Shown: positions 1 to 8,892, numbered from the stretch's first letter. The stretch: 64,000 bases of DNA from Sphingomonas sp. Root720 (GCF_001428605.1 NZ_LMID01000013.1:222864-286863); one strand, 5' to 3'. The notes: generated by a model from the letters alone, not told the origin. Made by a program: numbers and translations.

Positions 1-393
1 AAGATAGCTCTCGGCGGTTTCCTTCATCTTCTGCAGCGTGAAGGCCGAGATCTGCGACGGCGAATACTCCTCGCCGCCCGCCTGCACCCAGGCGTCGCCG
101 TTCGGGCCCTTGACGATGTGATAGGGCACCAGTTCGGTGTCCTTGCGGGTGATCGGATCGTCGAAGCGACGGCCGATCAGGCGCTTCACCGCGAAGATGG
201 TGTTGTCCGGGTTGGTGACCGCCTGCCGCTTCGCCGGCTGGCCGATCAGCCGCTCGCCATCCTTGGCGAACGCGACGATCGACGGCGTCGTGCGCGCGCC
301 TTCCGCATTTTCGATGACCTTGGGCTTGCCGCCTTCCATCACGGCGACGCAGCTGTTGGTCGTGCCCAGATCGATACCGATTACCTTAGCCAT
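1..393 (-). CDS. dnaK: Chaperone DnaK (Hsp70), N-terminal part, cut by window edge
   Basis: The 131 visible codons encode the start of the Hsp70 ATPase domain. The protein begins [20 protein letters not shown], which carries the phosphate-1 loop DLGTTNS of the actin-like nucleotide fold, followed by [18 protein letters not shown]. DnaK is the ATP-driven cytosolic chaperone that works with DnaJ and GrpE; grpE lies 1.7 kb away on the same strand, separated by two plus-strand genes. The gene runs off the left edge, so substrate-binding domain and lid are not seen. A heat-shock type promoter lies about 90 bp upstream of the ATG. Confidence 0.97.
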   Translation of the reverse strand, partial: MAKVIGIDLGTTNSCVAVMEGGKPKVIENAEGARTTPSIVAFAKDGERLIGQPAKRQAVTNPDNTIFAVKRLIGRRFDDPITRKDTELVPYHIVKGPNGDAWVQAGGEEYSPSQISAFTLQKMKETAESYL

Positions 394-479
394 TCCAGTC
401 CTTTCAAACCCCCAAAGACGATCCGGGCCATGCCCCCATATGACGAGGCGAGCATGCGACCGATCGCATTGAATGGGGG

Positions 480-509
480 CGATATAGGTGGGGATTCATT
501 TGCTGCAAG
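480..509 (-). promoter_or_regulatory. Candidate RpoH (sigma-32) promoter of dnaK
   Basis: Read on the minus strand the site is CTTG, 17 bases, then CCTATATCGC. This fits the alphaproteobacterial heat-shock consensus CTTG-N17/18-CyTATnTnnG with one mismatch at the last G. It predicts a start near base 472 and a dnaK leader of roughly 80 bases. The promoter points away from the copper-chaperone gene on the other strand. No CIRCE element was noticed. Confidence 0.6.
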
Positions 510-553
510 ACGCAACAGGTCGTAATTGCATCCTGATTTCCACGGAGTTTCCG

Positions 554-1006
554 ATGCATCGTACGATTGCCGCCGTCATGGCCCTTGCCGCAGTGTCGGC
601 CTGCCACCCCAAGCGCGCCGACACGCCGGCGGTTTCGGATGCGCTGGTCCGGCTGGCGGTGGTGCCGGGCGGGCCGGCCGCCGGCTATTTCACGCTGGTG
701 GGCGGCGTGAAGGACGACCGCCTTCTCAGGATCGACAGCGCCGTGGCGAACAAGATAGAGTTGCACGAAAGCGTCATGGACGGGGGCGTGATGACGATGC
801 GGCCAATCGCCGAAGTGCCGGTACCGGCGGGCAAGACCGTCGCGTTCGCGCCGGGCGGCAGCCACGCGATGCTGTTCGGCGTCGATCCGCGAATCACGGC
901 CGGCACCGGCGTGCCGCTGCTGTTCACCTTCGCCAGCGGCGCGAAGATCGAGGTCGAGGCCAAGTCGGCCGCCGCCGGCGACGACATGGGCGGCATGCGC
1001 CACTGA
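554..1006 (+). CDS. PCu(A)C-type periplasmic copper chaperone, predicted lipoprotein
   Basis: A 150-residue protein of the PCu(A)C (DUF461) family, which binds Cu(I) in the periplasm and delivers it to cytochrome oxidase. The ATG giving MHRTIAAVMALAAVSACHP is preferred to an upstream in-frame ATG because it starts a short lipoprotein signal with lipobox VSAC at residues 13-16. The metal motif is visible as H at LHESVMDGGVMTMRP, then a Met pair, then PGGSHAMLFG, giving the His/Met ligand set of the family. The C-terminus ends in DDMGGMRH, an extra Met/His tail that may add copper ligands. Its stop overlaps the start of the next gene. Confidence 0.85.
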   Translation: MHRTIAAVMALAAVSACHPKRADTPAVSDALVRLAVVPGGPAAGYFTLVGGVKDDRLLRIDSAVANKIELHESVMDGGVMTMRPIAEVPVPAGKTVAFAPGGSHAMLFGVDPRITAGTGVPLLFTFASGAKIEVEAKSAAAGDDMGGMRH

Positions 1007-1941
1007 TGGCCACCACGCCGCCCATGGCGCCGCCGGTCTTCCTGGTCGCCCCCCGGCGATCGGGCGCGGCCGCGCTGCGCCATGTCCTCGCCCAGCACCC
1101 GGCGATCCTGATCGCCCCCGACGTCGACTTCCTGGTCGACGCGATCACCCCCGACGGGCGCTTCATGAAGCGCGACGCCTTTCTCCGCTCGGTCGAATAT
1201 AACAGCCGGTTCAAGAAGCTCGGTCTGAACGTCCCGGCCAGCCTGCCCTTCACCGGTATCGCCCGCGCGCTGCTCGACCAGGTCGCCGCGACGAAACCCG
1301 GCGCGACCGTGATCGGCGCGACCGTCCAACATCATTTCGATCGCCTGCTGTGGCTATGGCCGGACGCGCGCTTCATCCACCTGGTCCGCGACGGCCGCGA
1401 GGTCGCCGCCGCCAATGTCCGCAACCGCGACGCCGGCAATCTCTGGCACGGCATCGCCGACTGGGTCGAGGTCGAGGCGCTGTGGGACCGCATGTCGCAC
1501 AAATTGCCCGCCGACCGGCAGTTCACCCTGAAATATGAAATGGTCGCGAGCGAACCCGAATATGAGCTGCGCCGCCTGTGCGAGTTCCTGCGGGTGCCGT
1601 TCGCGCCGGCGATGCTGCGGCAGGCGGGCGTCCTCGATCAGGAACCCGCCGGCCGCTGGCGAAAGAGCGAAGCAACCGAGATTTCGCCGGCCGAGCATCG
1701 CGCGGCCCGCTGGCTGCTGCAGAACGGCTATTTCCTGAGCGGCACGGTGCGGCCGCCGTCGGCGTTCCGCCGGGCCCTGCTGGGCATCGGCAACACGCTC
1801 GCGCTCACCAACCACCGCCGCGAGAAGCTCGGCACCGGCCTGTGGCTGAAGGGGGGACTGGTGGACAAGCTGGGCAGCCGCAAGGCCAGGGCGCGGATGA
1901 AGCGCCGCCGGTACGAGATATTGTCTCGAAACGAGGATTGA
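1006..1941 (+). CDS. PAPS-dependent sulfotransferase family protein
   Basis: The 311-residue product belongs to the sulfotransferase family, which moves a sulfo group from PAPS to a hydroxyl or amine. The N-terminal 5'-phosphosulfate loop region is degenerate (FLVAPRRSGAAALRHVL, residues about 10-26), while the 3'-phosphate binding segment is clear (HLVRDGREVAAANVRNRD near residue 125). The start ATG overlaps the TGA of the copper-chaperone gene (TGATG), so the two are probably translationally coupled, although no functional link is obvious. The C-terminus is basic (KARARMKRRRYEIL). The acceptor cannot be told from sequence; a surface glycan or lipid is possible. Confidence 0.75.
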   Translation: MATTPPMAPPVFLVAPRRSGAAALRHVLAQHPAILIAPDVDFLVDAITPDGRFMKRDAFLRSVEYNSRFKKLGLNVPASLPFTGIARALLDQVAATKPGATVIGATVQHHFDRLLWLWPDARFIHLVRDGREVAAANVRNRDAGNLWHGIADWVEVEALWDRMSHKLPADRQFTLKYEMVASEPEYELRRLCEFLRVPFAPAMLRQAGVLDQEPAGRWRKSEATEISPAEHRAARWLLQNGYFLSGTVRPPSAFRRALLGIGNTLALTNHRREKLGTGLWLKGGLVDKLGSRKARARMKRRRYEILSRNED

Positions 1942-1968
1942 GGGCGGAAGTCGCGCCGACATTCCTGC

Positions 1969-1994
1969 GTCATGCCAGCCTGCGCTGGCATGAC
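1969..1994. repeat. REP-like palindrome in intergenic DNA
   Basis: A perfect 11-bp inverted repeat with a 4-base loop (gtcatgccagc / ctgc / gctggcatgac). It lies between the convergent sulfotransferase and grpE genes. It has no T-run, so it is a weak terminator at best. A closely related unit occurs at 44.2 kb, which suggests a dispersed extragenic palindrome family. Confidence 0.7.
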
Positions 1995-2048
1995 GGTAAA
2001 AGGGGACTGCCCTTCCGCTACACGGTCCTGCGAACGGCCCGCGGCCGA

Positions 2049-2597
2049 TCAGGCGTCGGGCGCCTTCGCGACGCCGACCAGCGCGGGGCGGAGCAGCCGT
2101 TCCTTGATCATGTAGCCGGCCTGCATCTCCTGGATCACAGTGCCGGGCTCGGCATCGGCGCTGGGCAGCTCGACCATCGCCTGATGGCGGTTCGGATCGA
2201 GCTTGGCGCCGACCGCGTCGATCTTGCTGATGCCGTTGCGCTGGAAGACGTTGTCCAGTTCCTTGGCGGTCATCTCGATGCCGGTGAGCAGCGACTTGAT
2301 GCGGTCGTCCTCGCGCAACTCGGCGGGAATGGCGGCCAGCGCGCGGCCGAGATTGTCGGCGACCGACAGCATGTCGCGCGCGAAGCCGGTCGCGGCATAG
2401 GCCGATGCGTCGGTCTTTTCCTTTTCGAGCCGGCGGCGGACGTTCTGCGTCTCGGCCTGGGCGTACAGCACCTCGTTGCGCAGCTTCTCCAGCTCCCCCT
2501 CGAGCTTGGCGAACGGGCTGTCGCCCTCGGCCTCGCCGGTGGTCGCCTCGACCTCGGGGGTCTCCGTTTCGTTCTCGCCGATATTCTCTTCGCTCAT
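2049..2597 (-). CDS. grpE: Nucleotide exchange factor GrpE
   Basis: GrpE releases ADP from DnaK and so completes the chaperone cycle. The 182-residue protein has an acidic N-terminal tail (MSEENIGENETETPEVEATT), a long helical coiled coil (residues about 30-95) and the C-terminal beta domain with the family segment VGAKLDPNRHQAMVELP and the ending GYMIKERLLRPALVGVAK. The chosen ATG follows a strong ribosome site (GGAAGAAGG); an in-frame start 60 bases upstream lacks one. It is near dnaK on the same strand but separated from it by two opposite-strand genes. Confidence 0.96.
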   Translation of the reverse strand: MSEENIGENETETPEVEATTGEAEGDSPFAKLEGELEKLRNEVLYAQAETQNVRRRLEKEKTDASAYAATGFARDMLSVADNLGRALAAIPAELREDDRIKSLLTGIEMTAKELDNVFQRNGISKIDAVGAKLDPNRHQAMVELPSADAEPGTVIQEMQAGYMIKERLLRPALVGVAKAPDA

Positions 2598-2644
2598 GCC
2601 TTCTTCCGGTCTGTTCGCGGGTCGATCCGACCTCGTTTCGCGGG

Positions 2645-2675
2645 CTGATATAGTCAAAAGCGAACGAACGACCAG
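2645..2675 (-). promoter_or_regulatory. Weak candidate RpoH promoter of grpE
   Basis: On the minus strand the sequence reads CTGG, 17 bases, ACTATATCAG. Compared with CTTG-N17-CyTATnTnnG it has one mismatch in each box. It lies about 50 bases upstream of the grpE start, which suits joint heat-shock control with dnaK. Evidence is positional plus partial consensus only. Confidence 0.35.
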
Positions 2676-2743
2676 TGGTCCCGTTCAATTTCGCCCGCCG
2701 CTCGCCATTCCCTATCGGGGAAACAGGCGCTAGTTGCTGCGCC

Positions 2744-3853
2744 ATGTCGATCCTCGACACCCATCGCGAGGCGCTCGCCCTCATCGCCCGACGGTCCCGG
2801 ACGCGCAAGCTGATCCCGCGTGCCGGCCATGATTTCGCATCGAACGATTATCTGGGCCTGTCGGGATCGGGCGCGTTGCGCGCCGCCGTCGCCGCCGCGC
2901 TCGACCGGGGCGTGGCGATCGGCGCGGGCGGCTCCAGGCTGCTGCGCGGCAACGATCCCGAGCATGAGGCGCTGGAGTCCGAGGCGTCCGCCTTCTTCGG
3001 CAGCGAGGCGACGCTGTTCTTTTCCTCGGGCTTCGCGGCCAACAGCGCGATCTTCTCGACCCTGCCCGCCGGCCGCGACCTGATCGTCCACGACGCGCTG
3101 ATCCACGCCAGCGCGCATGAAGGCATGCGCCTGGGCCGCGCCGCCACGGTCGCCGCCGCGCACAACGACGTCGGCGCCTTCGCCGGCGCGATCGCCCGCT
3201 GGCGCGCCGAGGGCAACAAGGGACGCGTCTGGATCGCCGTCGAAAGCCTCTACAGCATGGACGGGGACATCGCCCCGCTCGCCGAGCTGGCCGTTCTCGC
3301 CGATCGCGAGGACGCCTTCCTGGTCATCGACGAAGCGCACGCCACCGGCGTGTTCGGCAGCGGCGGCCAGGGCCTCGGCGAGGGTCTCGACGGCCGCGAG
3401 AACGTCGTGACCCTGCGGACCTGCGGCAAGGCGCTGGGCTGCGAAGGTGCGCTGGTCTGCTGCCCGCGGGTGCTCGCCGACACGCTGGTCAACAAGGCAC
3501 GCGGCTTCATCTTCTCGACAGCGCCCTCCCCGCTCGCCGCGGCTGCGGTCCGGGCCAGCCTCGCGCTGGTCCGCGCGCAACCCGAACGGCGGGACCGGCT
3601 CGCGCGGCTCGTCACCCTGGCGGGCGCACGGCTGCCGGCCAGCGGCTCGCAGATCCTGCCCGTCATCATCGGCGACGATGCACGGACCATGGAGATCGCC
3701 GCCGCGCTCCAGCAGCACGGCTTCGACGTGCGCGGCATCCGGCCGCCGACGGTGCCGACCGGCACCTCGCGGCTGCGCATCTCGCTGACCCTCAATGTCG
3801 ACGAGGCGGCGGTCGCCGCGCTGGCCGACGCGGTGGAGGAACTGACCGCATGA
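2744..3853 (+). CDS. bioF: 8-amino-7-oxononanoate synthase
   Basis: A PLP enzyme of the alpha-oxoamine synthase family, 369 residues. It joins pimeloyl thioester and L-alanine in the first committed step of biotin ring assembly. Visible are the glycine-rich [19 protein letters not shown] segment, the aspartate motif [12 protein letters not shown], and the lysine region [15 protein letters not shown], in which the Lys would form the Schiff base. The start [11 protein letters not shown] is preferred to an in-frame start 69 bases upstream. It is the first gene of a bioF-bioD-bioA operon and diverges from grpE. CoA-ligand relatives such as Kbl and SPT share the fold, but the bio neighbours settle the call. 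Confidence 0.93.
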   Translation: MSILDTHREALALIARRSRTRKLIPRAGHDFASNDYLGLSGSGALRAAVAAALDRGVAIGAGGSRLLRGNDPEHEALESEASAFFGSEATLFFSSGFAANSAIFSTLPAGRDLIVHDALIHASAHEGMRLGRAATVAAAHNDVGAFAGAIARWRAEGNKGRVWIAVESLYSMDGDIAPLAELAVLADREDAFLVIDEAHATGVFGSGGQGLGEGLDGRENVVTLRTCGKALGCEGALVCCPRVLADTLVNKARGFIFSTAPSPLAAAAVRASLALVRAQPERRDRLARLVTLAGARLPASGSQILPVIIGDDARTMEIAAALQQHGFDVRGIRPPTVPTGTSRLRISLTLNVDEAAVAALADAVEELTA

Positions 3854-3863
3854 CCGACGCGAT

Positions 3864-4493
3864 ATGACCCAGGCCATCGTCGTCACCGCGACCGACACCG
3901 ACGTCGGCAAGACGGTCTTCTCGGCCGGCCTCGTCCGCGCGCTCGACGGCTGCTACTGGAAGCCGGTCCAGGCCGGGCTCGCCGACGGCACCGACAGCGA
4001 CACCGTCCGCCGCCTGGCGGGCCTCCCCGCCGACCGTATCCTGCCCGAGGCCTATCGGCTCGAGACCCCGGCCTCGCCTCACCATGCCGCCGCGATCGAC
4101 AATGTCGTGATCGATCCGTCGCAGCTGGTACCGCCGCCCTGCGACCGGCGGCTGGTGATCGAAGGCGCGGGCGGATTGCTGGTGCCCCTGGCGGGCGGGC
4201 TGCTGTTCGCCGACATCTTCGCGCGCTGGCGCTTCGAGACGGTGGTGGTGGCGCGGACCGCGCTCGGCACGATCAACCACAGCCTGCTGACGATCGAGGC
4301 GTTGCGGGCGCGCGACATCCCGATCCTCGGTATCGCCTTCGTCGGCGACCACCAGGAAGAAAGCGAGCGGACGATCGCCGCGATCGGCGGCGTCCGGCGG
4401 CTGGGCCGCCTCCCGCGCCTCGACCCGCTCGGTCCCGAAACGCTGGCAGGTGCCTTCGCCGCTGCCTTTTCGACGCAGGATTTCGCGCCATGA
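3864..4493 (+). CDS. bioD: ATP-dependent dethiobiotin synthetase
   Basis: A 209-residue enzyme that closes the ureido ring of dethiobiotin using CO2 and ATP. The P-loop [16 protein letters not shown] is at residues 8-23. The second conserved segment [15 protein letters not shown] carries the family's Mg/ATP-contacting glutamate. It starts ten bases after bioF and its last four bases (ATGA) are shared with the bioA start. Length is typical. Confidence 0.95.
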   Translation: MTQAIVVTATDTDVGKTVFSAGLVRALDGCYWKPVQAGLADGTDSDTVRRLAGLPADRILPEAYRLETPASPHHAAAIDNVVIDPSQLVPPPCDRRLVIEGAGGLLVPLAGGLLFADIFARWRFETVVVARTALGTINHSLLTIEALRARDIPILGIAFVGDHQEESERTIAAIGGVRRLGRLPRLDPLGPETLAGAFAAAFSTQDFAP

Positions 4494-5743
4494 GCTCGCC
4501 CGTCTGGCATCCCTTCACCCAGCACGGACTGGGCGAGGACATTCCGCTGATCGACCGCGCCGAGGGCGCCGCGCTTCATGCAGCGGACGGCCGCCGTTAT
4601 GTCGACGCGATCTCCTCCTGGTGGGTGACCACGCACGGCCATTGCCATCCGAGGATCATGGCAGCGATCCGCGCGCAGACCGAGAAGCTCGACCAGCTGA
4701 TCTTCGCCGGCTGGACGCATGCGCCGGCCGAGACGCTGGCCCGCGCCCTGGTCGACATCACCCCGGCCGGGCTCGACCATGTCTTCTTCTCCGACAGCGG
4801 GTCGACCAGCGTCGAGGTCGCGCTGAAGATGGCGCTCGGCACCTGGCTCAACCGGGGCGAGCCGCGCCACCGCATCGTCGTGATGCAGCACAGCTACCAT
4901 GGCGATACGATCGGCGCGATGTCGGTCGGCGAGCGCGGCGTCTACAACCGCGCCTATCAGCCGCTGCTGTTCGACGTCGAAACCCTCCCCTTCCCGACCG
5001 GCGACGGCGAAGGCACGATCGCCGCGCTCGAGGCGATCTGCGCACAGAACCCACCGCCCGCCGCGATGATCGTCGAGCCGCTGATCCTGGGCGCTGGCGG
5101 GATGCTGATCTATCCACCGCATGTGCTGAAGGCGCTGCGCCACATCTGCGCCCGCGAAGGCGTGCTGTTCATCGCCGACGAGGTGATGACCGGCTGGGGC
5201 CGTACAGGCCTGCTCTTCGCCTGCCAGCTCGCGGGCGTGACGCCCGACCTGATGTGCCTGTCCAAGGGGTTGACTGGCGGCGCGATTCCGCTGGCGGCGA
5301 CGCTCGCGACGAAGGAGATCTTCGACGCCCACCTGTCCGACGACCGCGCGACGATGTTCTTCCATTCGTCGAGCTACACCGCCAACCCGATCGCCTGCGC
5401 CGCCGCCAACGCCAATATCGCCATCTGGCGCGAGGAACCCGTGCTCGATCGGATCGCGAAGCTCGGCTACCGCCAGGCGAGGCACCTCGAAGGGCTCGAC
5501 GATCCGCTGATCGTCGGCAAGCGCCAGCTCGGCACGATCACGGCGATGGAGTTCGTCGATCCCTATGGCGACTATCTGTCGGCCATGGCCCCGGTGCTGA
5601 ACCGCTTCTTCCGCGCCAAGGGCCTGCTGCTGCGGCCGATGGGCAACACCGTCTATGTGATGCCCCCCTATTGCATCGACGACGACGATCTCGACGCCAT
5701 CTATGCCGCGATCGCGGCGGCCGCCCGGGAGATGGCGGCATGA
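4490..5743 (+). CDS. bioA: Adenosylmethionine-8-amino-7-oxononanoate aminotransferase
   Basis: A class III PLP aminotransferase of 417 residues that converts KAPA to DAPA with SAM as amino donor. Clear features are the substrate-pocket tryptophans in [10 protein letters not shown] near residue 40, the cofactor aspartate in [14 protein letters not shown], and the PLP lysine in [13 protein letters not shown]. The ATGA overlap with bioD indicates coupled translation. Biotin synthase (bioB) and pimeloyl-chain genes are not nearby, so the pathway is completed from elsewhere in the genome. Confidence 0.95.
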   Translation: MSSPVWHPFTQHGLGEDIPLIDRAEGAALHAADGRRYVDAISSWWVTTHGHCHPRIMAAIRAQTEKLDQLIFAGWTHAPAETLARALVDITPAGLDHVFFSDSGSTSVEVALKMALGTWLNRGEPRHRIVVMQHSYHGDTIGAMSVGERGVYNRAYQPLLFDVETLPFPTGDGEGTIAALEAICAQNPPPAAMIVEPLILGAGGMLIYPPHVLKALRHICAREGVLFIADEVMTGWGRTGLLFACQLAGVTPDLMCLSKGLTGGAIPLAATLATKEIFDAHLSDDRATMFFHSSSYTANPIACAAANANIAIWREEPVLDRIAKLGYRQARHLEGLDDPLIVGKRQLGTITAMEFVDPYGDYLSAMAPVLNRFFRAKGLLLRPMGNTVYVMPPYCIDDDDLDAIYAAIAAAAREMAA

Positions 5744-5859
5744 AGAAGCAGATCGTCGCGGCAATCCTGCTGCTGGTCCTGCTGCTGCCGATGTTCGCGG
5801 GCATCGCCCGGATCAAGAGACTGCCGCGCGAGAAGCGCGACGAGGACGACCCTTCCTGA
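5740..5859 (+). CDS. Small single-pass membrane protein, 39 aa
   Basis: A short frame whose ATG overlaps the bioA stop (ATGA). It encodes one strongly hydrophobic helix (IVAAILLLVLLLPMFAGIA) after MKKQ, followed by a charged tail rich in Arg, Lys and Asp (IKRLPREKRDEDDPS). The coupling to bioA and the clean helix-plus-tail layout argue that it is translated. Function unknown; it could be a membrane micropeptide travelling with the biotin operon. It ends ten bases before the end of the convergent antiporter gene. Confidence 0.5.
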   Translation: MKKQIVAAILLLVLLLPMFAGIARIKRLPREKRDEDDPS

Positions 5860-5869
5860 ACCGCCCGTC

Positions 5870-6988
5870 TCAGGGGCTGAAGACGAGCACGATGAAGACG
5901 AAGAACAGCGACAGGTGGGTCGCACCCTCGAGCATCGTCGTTCGCGTGCCCGAAAAGGTCAGCGTGTTGAGGACGAGGGTCACCGCCAGCAGCACCATGT
6001 TGGCGGCGGATAGCCCCAGGGTCACGGGGCGTTGGGTGAGAAGCCCGATCAGCAGGACGGCGGGGACGGTCAGCCCGAGGGTCGAGGTCGCCGCGCCGAG
6101 GCACAGGTTGATCGCGCGGGTCAGCTGATTGGCCGCGACCGCCCGGAGCGCGGAGATCCCTTCGGGCGTGAAGACGATCATGGCGATGACGATGCCGCCC
6201 AAGGCCGGCGGCGCGCCGAACAGGGCGATGCCCTGGTCGAGGATGGTGGCGAGGCTCTTCGACAGGATGATGATCGGCAGGATATTGGCGAAGAGCAGCA
6301 GGACCCTCATTCGCGTCGTGCCGCCTGCCCGCACATGGTGCGGCAGCGGACTGCCGACTTCGTCGTCGCCCGTGGCGGAAGCGGGTACGAAGAAACCCCG
6401 GTGCCGCCCGGTCTGCAGCCACAGGAAGAGCCCGTAGAGCGCGATGGTGAAGATCGAGAAGAAGGCGGCCTGCGACCCCGACAGCATGCCCCCCGCCGTG
6501 GACGTCGTGAAGTTCGGAAGGACGAGGGCGATCACGCTGAGCGGGATGATCAGCGCGAGATAGGCGCTTGCGCCCTGCAGATTGTAGCTCTGCTGGTGAT
6601 AGCGCAGCCCACCGGTCAGCAGGCAGAGCCCCACCACGCCGTTGAGCACGATCATGATCACCGCGAACATCGTGTCGCGCCCCAGCGTCGGCACGGCATT
6701 CTCGCCGAGCATGACGGCGCTGATCAGCGCGACCTCGATGATCACGATCGACAATGTCAGGATCAGCGTCCCGAATGGCTCGCCGAGCCGTTCGGCCACT
6801 TCCTCGGCTTCGTAGACGACGCCGAACGCCGCCCAGAGGATCACGCCGAGAAGCCATATGAACAGGATGCTGGTGACGACCGGATGCGTCCCGGACAGCA
6901 TCGTCTCGCCGGCCAGCAGGAAGATGACGACGGTGCCCCACGCGGCGGCGAGGCGGAACATGGGCAGCATCCGGACGATCCCAGGCAT
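5870..6988 (-). CDS. ChaA-type calcium(sodium)/proton antiporter
   Basis: An integral membrane exchanger of the Ca2+:cation antiporter family with about eleven hydrophobic segments and the two alpha-repeat cores: GEPFGTLILTLSIVIIEVAL near residues 70-90 and GGIVIAMIVFTPEGISAL near residues 270-290, each with the acidic residue used in ion exchange. The family expels Ca2+ or Na+ against protons. The start is uncertain: in-frame ATGs also lie 21 bases upstream and at 18 and 27 bases downstream, none with a strong ribosome site; the one chosen leaves a short basic N-terminus before the first helix. It appears monocistronic. Confidence 0.85.
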   Translation of the reverse strand: MPGIVRMLPMFRLAAAWGTVVIFLLAGETMLSGTHPVVTSILFIWLLGVILWAAFGVVYEAEEVAERLGEPFGTLILTLSIVIIEVALISAVMLGENAVPTLGRDTMFAVIMIVLNGVVGLCLLTGGLRYHQQSYNLQGASAYLALIIPLSVIALVLPNFTTSTAGGMLSGSQAAFFSIFTIALYGLFLWLQTGRHRGFFVPASATGDDEVGSPLPHHVRAGGTTRMRVLLLFANILPIIILSKSLATILDQGIALFGAPPALGGIVIAMIVFTPEGISALRAVAANQLTRAINLCLGAATSTLGLTVPAVLLIGLLTQRPVTLGLSAANMVLLAVTLVLNTLTFSGTRTTMLEGATHLSLFFVFIVLVFSP

Positions 6989-7097
6989 GTGTTGGCAGAC
7001 CCGACACATGCCGGAGCTCAGGCTCTAGAGCCTGATCGTCCGAGGCGAAAGCGCTATCCGCCTCCCCCCATGACGCAGATCGAACCGTTACGCCGCG

Positions 7098-7220
7098 TCA
7101 TTTCTTCAGCATGTCGGCCACCGTGCCCTTCAGCGACGGATTGGACGCGTTGCCCTTCGGCTTCGCGGCCTTTTTCGGCTTTCGCGCTTCCTTGTTACCC
7201 TTGAGTTGGCCCTTTGCCAT
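7098..7220 (-). CDS. Lysine-rich small protein, 40 aa
   Basis: The product reads MAKGQLKGNKEARKPKKAAK and continues to end in ...KGTVADMLKK. It is highly basic (about a third Lys/Arg) with a low-complexity N-terminal half and a short helical end. Small proteins beginning MAKGQxKxNKEAKKPK are common in proteobacterial genomes, so conservation is expected; their role is not known to me. RNA or DNA binding is only a guess from charge. Confidence 0.6.
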   Translation of the reverse strand: MAKGQLKGNKEARKPKKAAKPKGNASNPSLKGTVADMLKK

Positions 7221-7238
7221 ATGTTCGCATTCCTTTGG

Positions 7239-7505
7239 TCAGATGGTCCGCCCGGCGGGAGAACCGGCTTCCGCTCCCTGCTCGACGGGGGGATCGACCC
7301 CGACGATAGCCGCGACCGACGCCCGGCGGCGCAGCGCATCGACCGCGGCCAGGCACGCCTGGTGCGAAGGATAGCCCCCGCTCCTTGCGACGATGCTTCC
7401 GTCGGATCCGCAGAACTGCCATCGCCAATCGCCGCGGCCCCGCAGGCGCGACAGGAGCGAGACGGTCGGCACCCGGTAGATTTCGAAGCGCAACGCGCCG
7501 GTCAT
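7239..7505 (-). CDS. DUF1508 (YegP-like) protein
   Basis: An 88-residue protein with one DUF1508 unit: a beta-hairpin fold with FEIYR...WRWQFCGSDGSIVARSGGYPSHQACLAAVDALRR. The motif in which a polar strand is followed by S-GY-S...C/A..AI...R is recognisable. YegP-type proteins are small cytosolic proteins with no firm function. The ATG overlaps the stop of the preceding gene by four bases, so the two form a coupled pair. The last 25 residues are Ala/Gly/Pro-rich and probably disordered. Confidence 0.6.
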   Translation of the reverse strand: MTGALRFEIYRVPTVSLLSRLRGRGDWRWQFCGSDGSIVARSGGYPSHQACLAAVDALRRRASVAAIVGVDPPVEQGAEAGSPAGRTI

Positions 7506-7735
7506 CGATCGTTCGTCACCCAAAGGGGAACGGATCGCCACGGCATTCTCGCGGCGTTCACCGGGGGCATCACCGCCGCGCCCCGCTCGCGCAATTCGGT
7601 CGCGGTGGTCGCATAGCATTGTGCCAGATCGATATATTGCTGACGGATCAGCGGATCCGTCGCCGCGGTCGCCTGGAGGAGCGCCTTGCCTCGCAGCTTG
7701 TCGAGCATCCTCGTGTCGCATGCTGGTTTGCGCAT
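7502..7735 (-). CDS. Small hypothetical protein upstream of the DUF1508 gene
   Basis: A 77-residue protein not assigned to a named family. The segment MLDKLRGKALLQATAATDPL followed by IRQQYIDLAQCYATTATELRER looks like two amphipathic helices and resembles short proteobacterial proteins of the DPLIRQQYxDLAxCY type. The start was chosen for its ribosome site (GGAGAG eight bases ahead); a frame extension upstream is Arg/Pro-rich and unlikely to be coding. It is coupled by ATGA to the DUF1508 gene. Confidence 0.5.
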   Translation of the reverse strand: MRKPACDTRMLDKLRGKALLQATAATDPLIRQQYIDLAQCYATTATELRERGAAVMPPVNAARMPWRSVPLWVTNDR

Positions 7736-7960
7736 CGTCGCTCTCCATCGGCAAGCGGGAGCGAAAAGCTTCTCTCGGTCGCCACATGCTTGCAAGCAGA
7801 GTGGTAGCGATGGTCCGATCCTACGCCTTATCGGACGATGGGGCAAACGAACTCTGGGAAACCGGGCGCGACATCCCCGGCCCGGACCTCGTCCGGCGCG
7901 CGGCAACCTTTCGTTAACCATGATCAGCGACAATTAAGGGGTGTTAACGGGATTCCCCTC

Positions 7961-8833
7961 ATGAGCCTGCCGGGCTTCGGCCGCGTCGAACGCGAAGCCG
8001 GCGTGCGCAACGCGATCAGCCGCGCCGCGCAGCGGGTCGGGGTCGACTTTTCCTATCTGTTCAACCAGGCAAGGTCCGAAAGCGGGCTCAACCCCAACGC
8101 CCGGGCACAGTCGAGCTCGGCCGGCGGCCTGTTCCAGTTCATCGACCAGAGCTGGCTCGGCGCGGTCAAGATGTACGGCGCCAAGCACGGCCTCGGCTGG
8201 GCCGCCGACGCGATCAGCCGGCGCGGCGATGGCGGCTGGAAGGTCGACGGGGCCGTGCGCGAGCAGGTCATGGCGCTGAAGAACGATCCCGAGGCGTCCT
8301 CGCTGATGGCCGCCGAGTTCGCAAGCGACAACGCCGACGGCCTGCAAAGCGCGCTCGGCCGCCAGCCGCGCTCGGCCGATCTCTATTTCGCCCATTTCCT
8401 GGGCCTCGAAGGCGCCACCCGTTTCCTCAAGGCCGCCGATGCGCGTCCGGACGCGAGCGCCGCCGCCCTCTTCCCGCGCGAAGCGCGCGCCAACCGCTCG
8501 ATTTTCTACGACAATGGCGGCGGCGCCCGTTCGCTGTCGCAGGTCTATGCGCTGATGGCGAAGAAGATCGACGACGACGGCGCGCCGTCGAACGCCGTGC
8601 CGGCGAGGGACGGCGGCGCTTTCGGAGGCCAGGATCTCCGCCTCGCCTATGCGAAGGAAGTGTTCGAGGGCGACGGCAAGGCCATGCCCGACACGACCGA
8701 GATGCTGGCGATGATGGGCGGGAATCGGGGGCTGAACCTGCTCAAGCCCAACCCCGCCAATGCGAGGCTCGCCTATATGATGCTCGCGTCGGACGGCGAC
8801 GGCAGCATCACCGACGGCACGCTCGACGCCTGA
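7961..8833 (+). CDS. Lytic transglycosylase-like (SLT domain) protein, flagellar region, no signal peptide
   Basis: A 290-residue protein with an SLT/lysozyme-like domain at residues about 15-150. The catalytic glutamate sits in QARSESGLNPNARA and the following core is SSSAGGLFQFIDQSWL, both typical of transglycosylases that cut peptidoglycan. The neighbours are flagellar motor genes, and the FlgJ in this window has no muramidase domain, so this may open the wall for the rod, as SltF does in other Alphaproteobacteria. Unlike SltF, it has no N-terminal hydrophobic signal: it begins MSLPGFGRVEREAGVRNAIS. Export by the flagellar type III system is possible. The C-terminal 100 residues are of unknown fold. 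Confidence 0.7.
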   Translation: MSLPGFGRVEREAGVRNAISRAAQRVGVDFSYLFNQARSESGLNPNARAQSSSAGGLFQFIDQSWLGAVKMYGAKHGLGWAADAISRRGDGGWKVDGAVREQVMALKNDPEASSLMAAEFASDNADGLQSALGRQPRSADLYFAHFLGLEGATRFLKAADARPDASAAALFPREARANRSIFYDNGGGARSLSQVYALMAKKIDDDGAPSNAVPARDGGAFGGQDLRLAYAKEVFEGDGKAMPDTTEMLAMMGGNRGLNLLKPNPANARLAYMMLASDGDGSITDGTLDA

Positions 8834-8844
8834 AGGCGCCTCGC

Positions 8845-8892
8845 CTTTCCCGTCGTCGTCCCTTTTCGCCATTCGAGCGAAAGCGGGAAAGA
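8845..8892. terminator. Nested hairpin between convergent transglycosylase and motB genes
   Basis: Outer arms ctttcccg and cgggaaag enclose an inner pair tttcgc/gcgaaa. It sits between two genes that end facing each other. No long T-run follows on either strand, so a terminator role is tentative. Confidence 0.35.
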
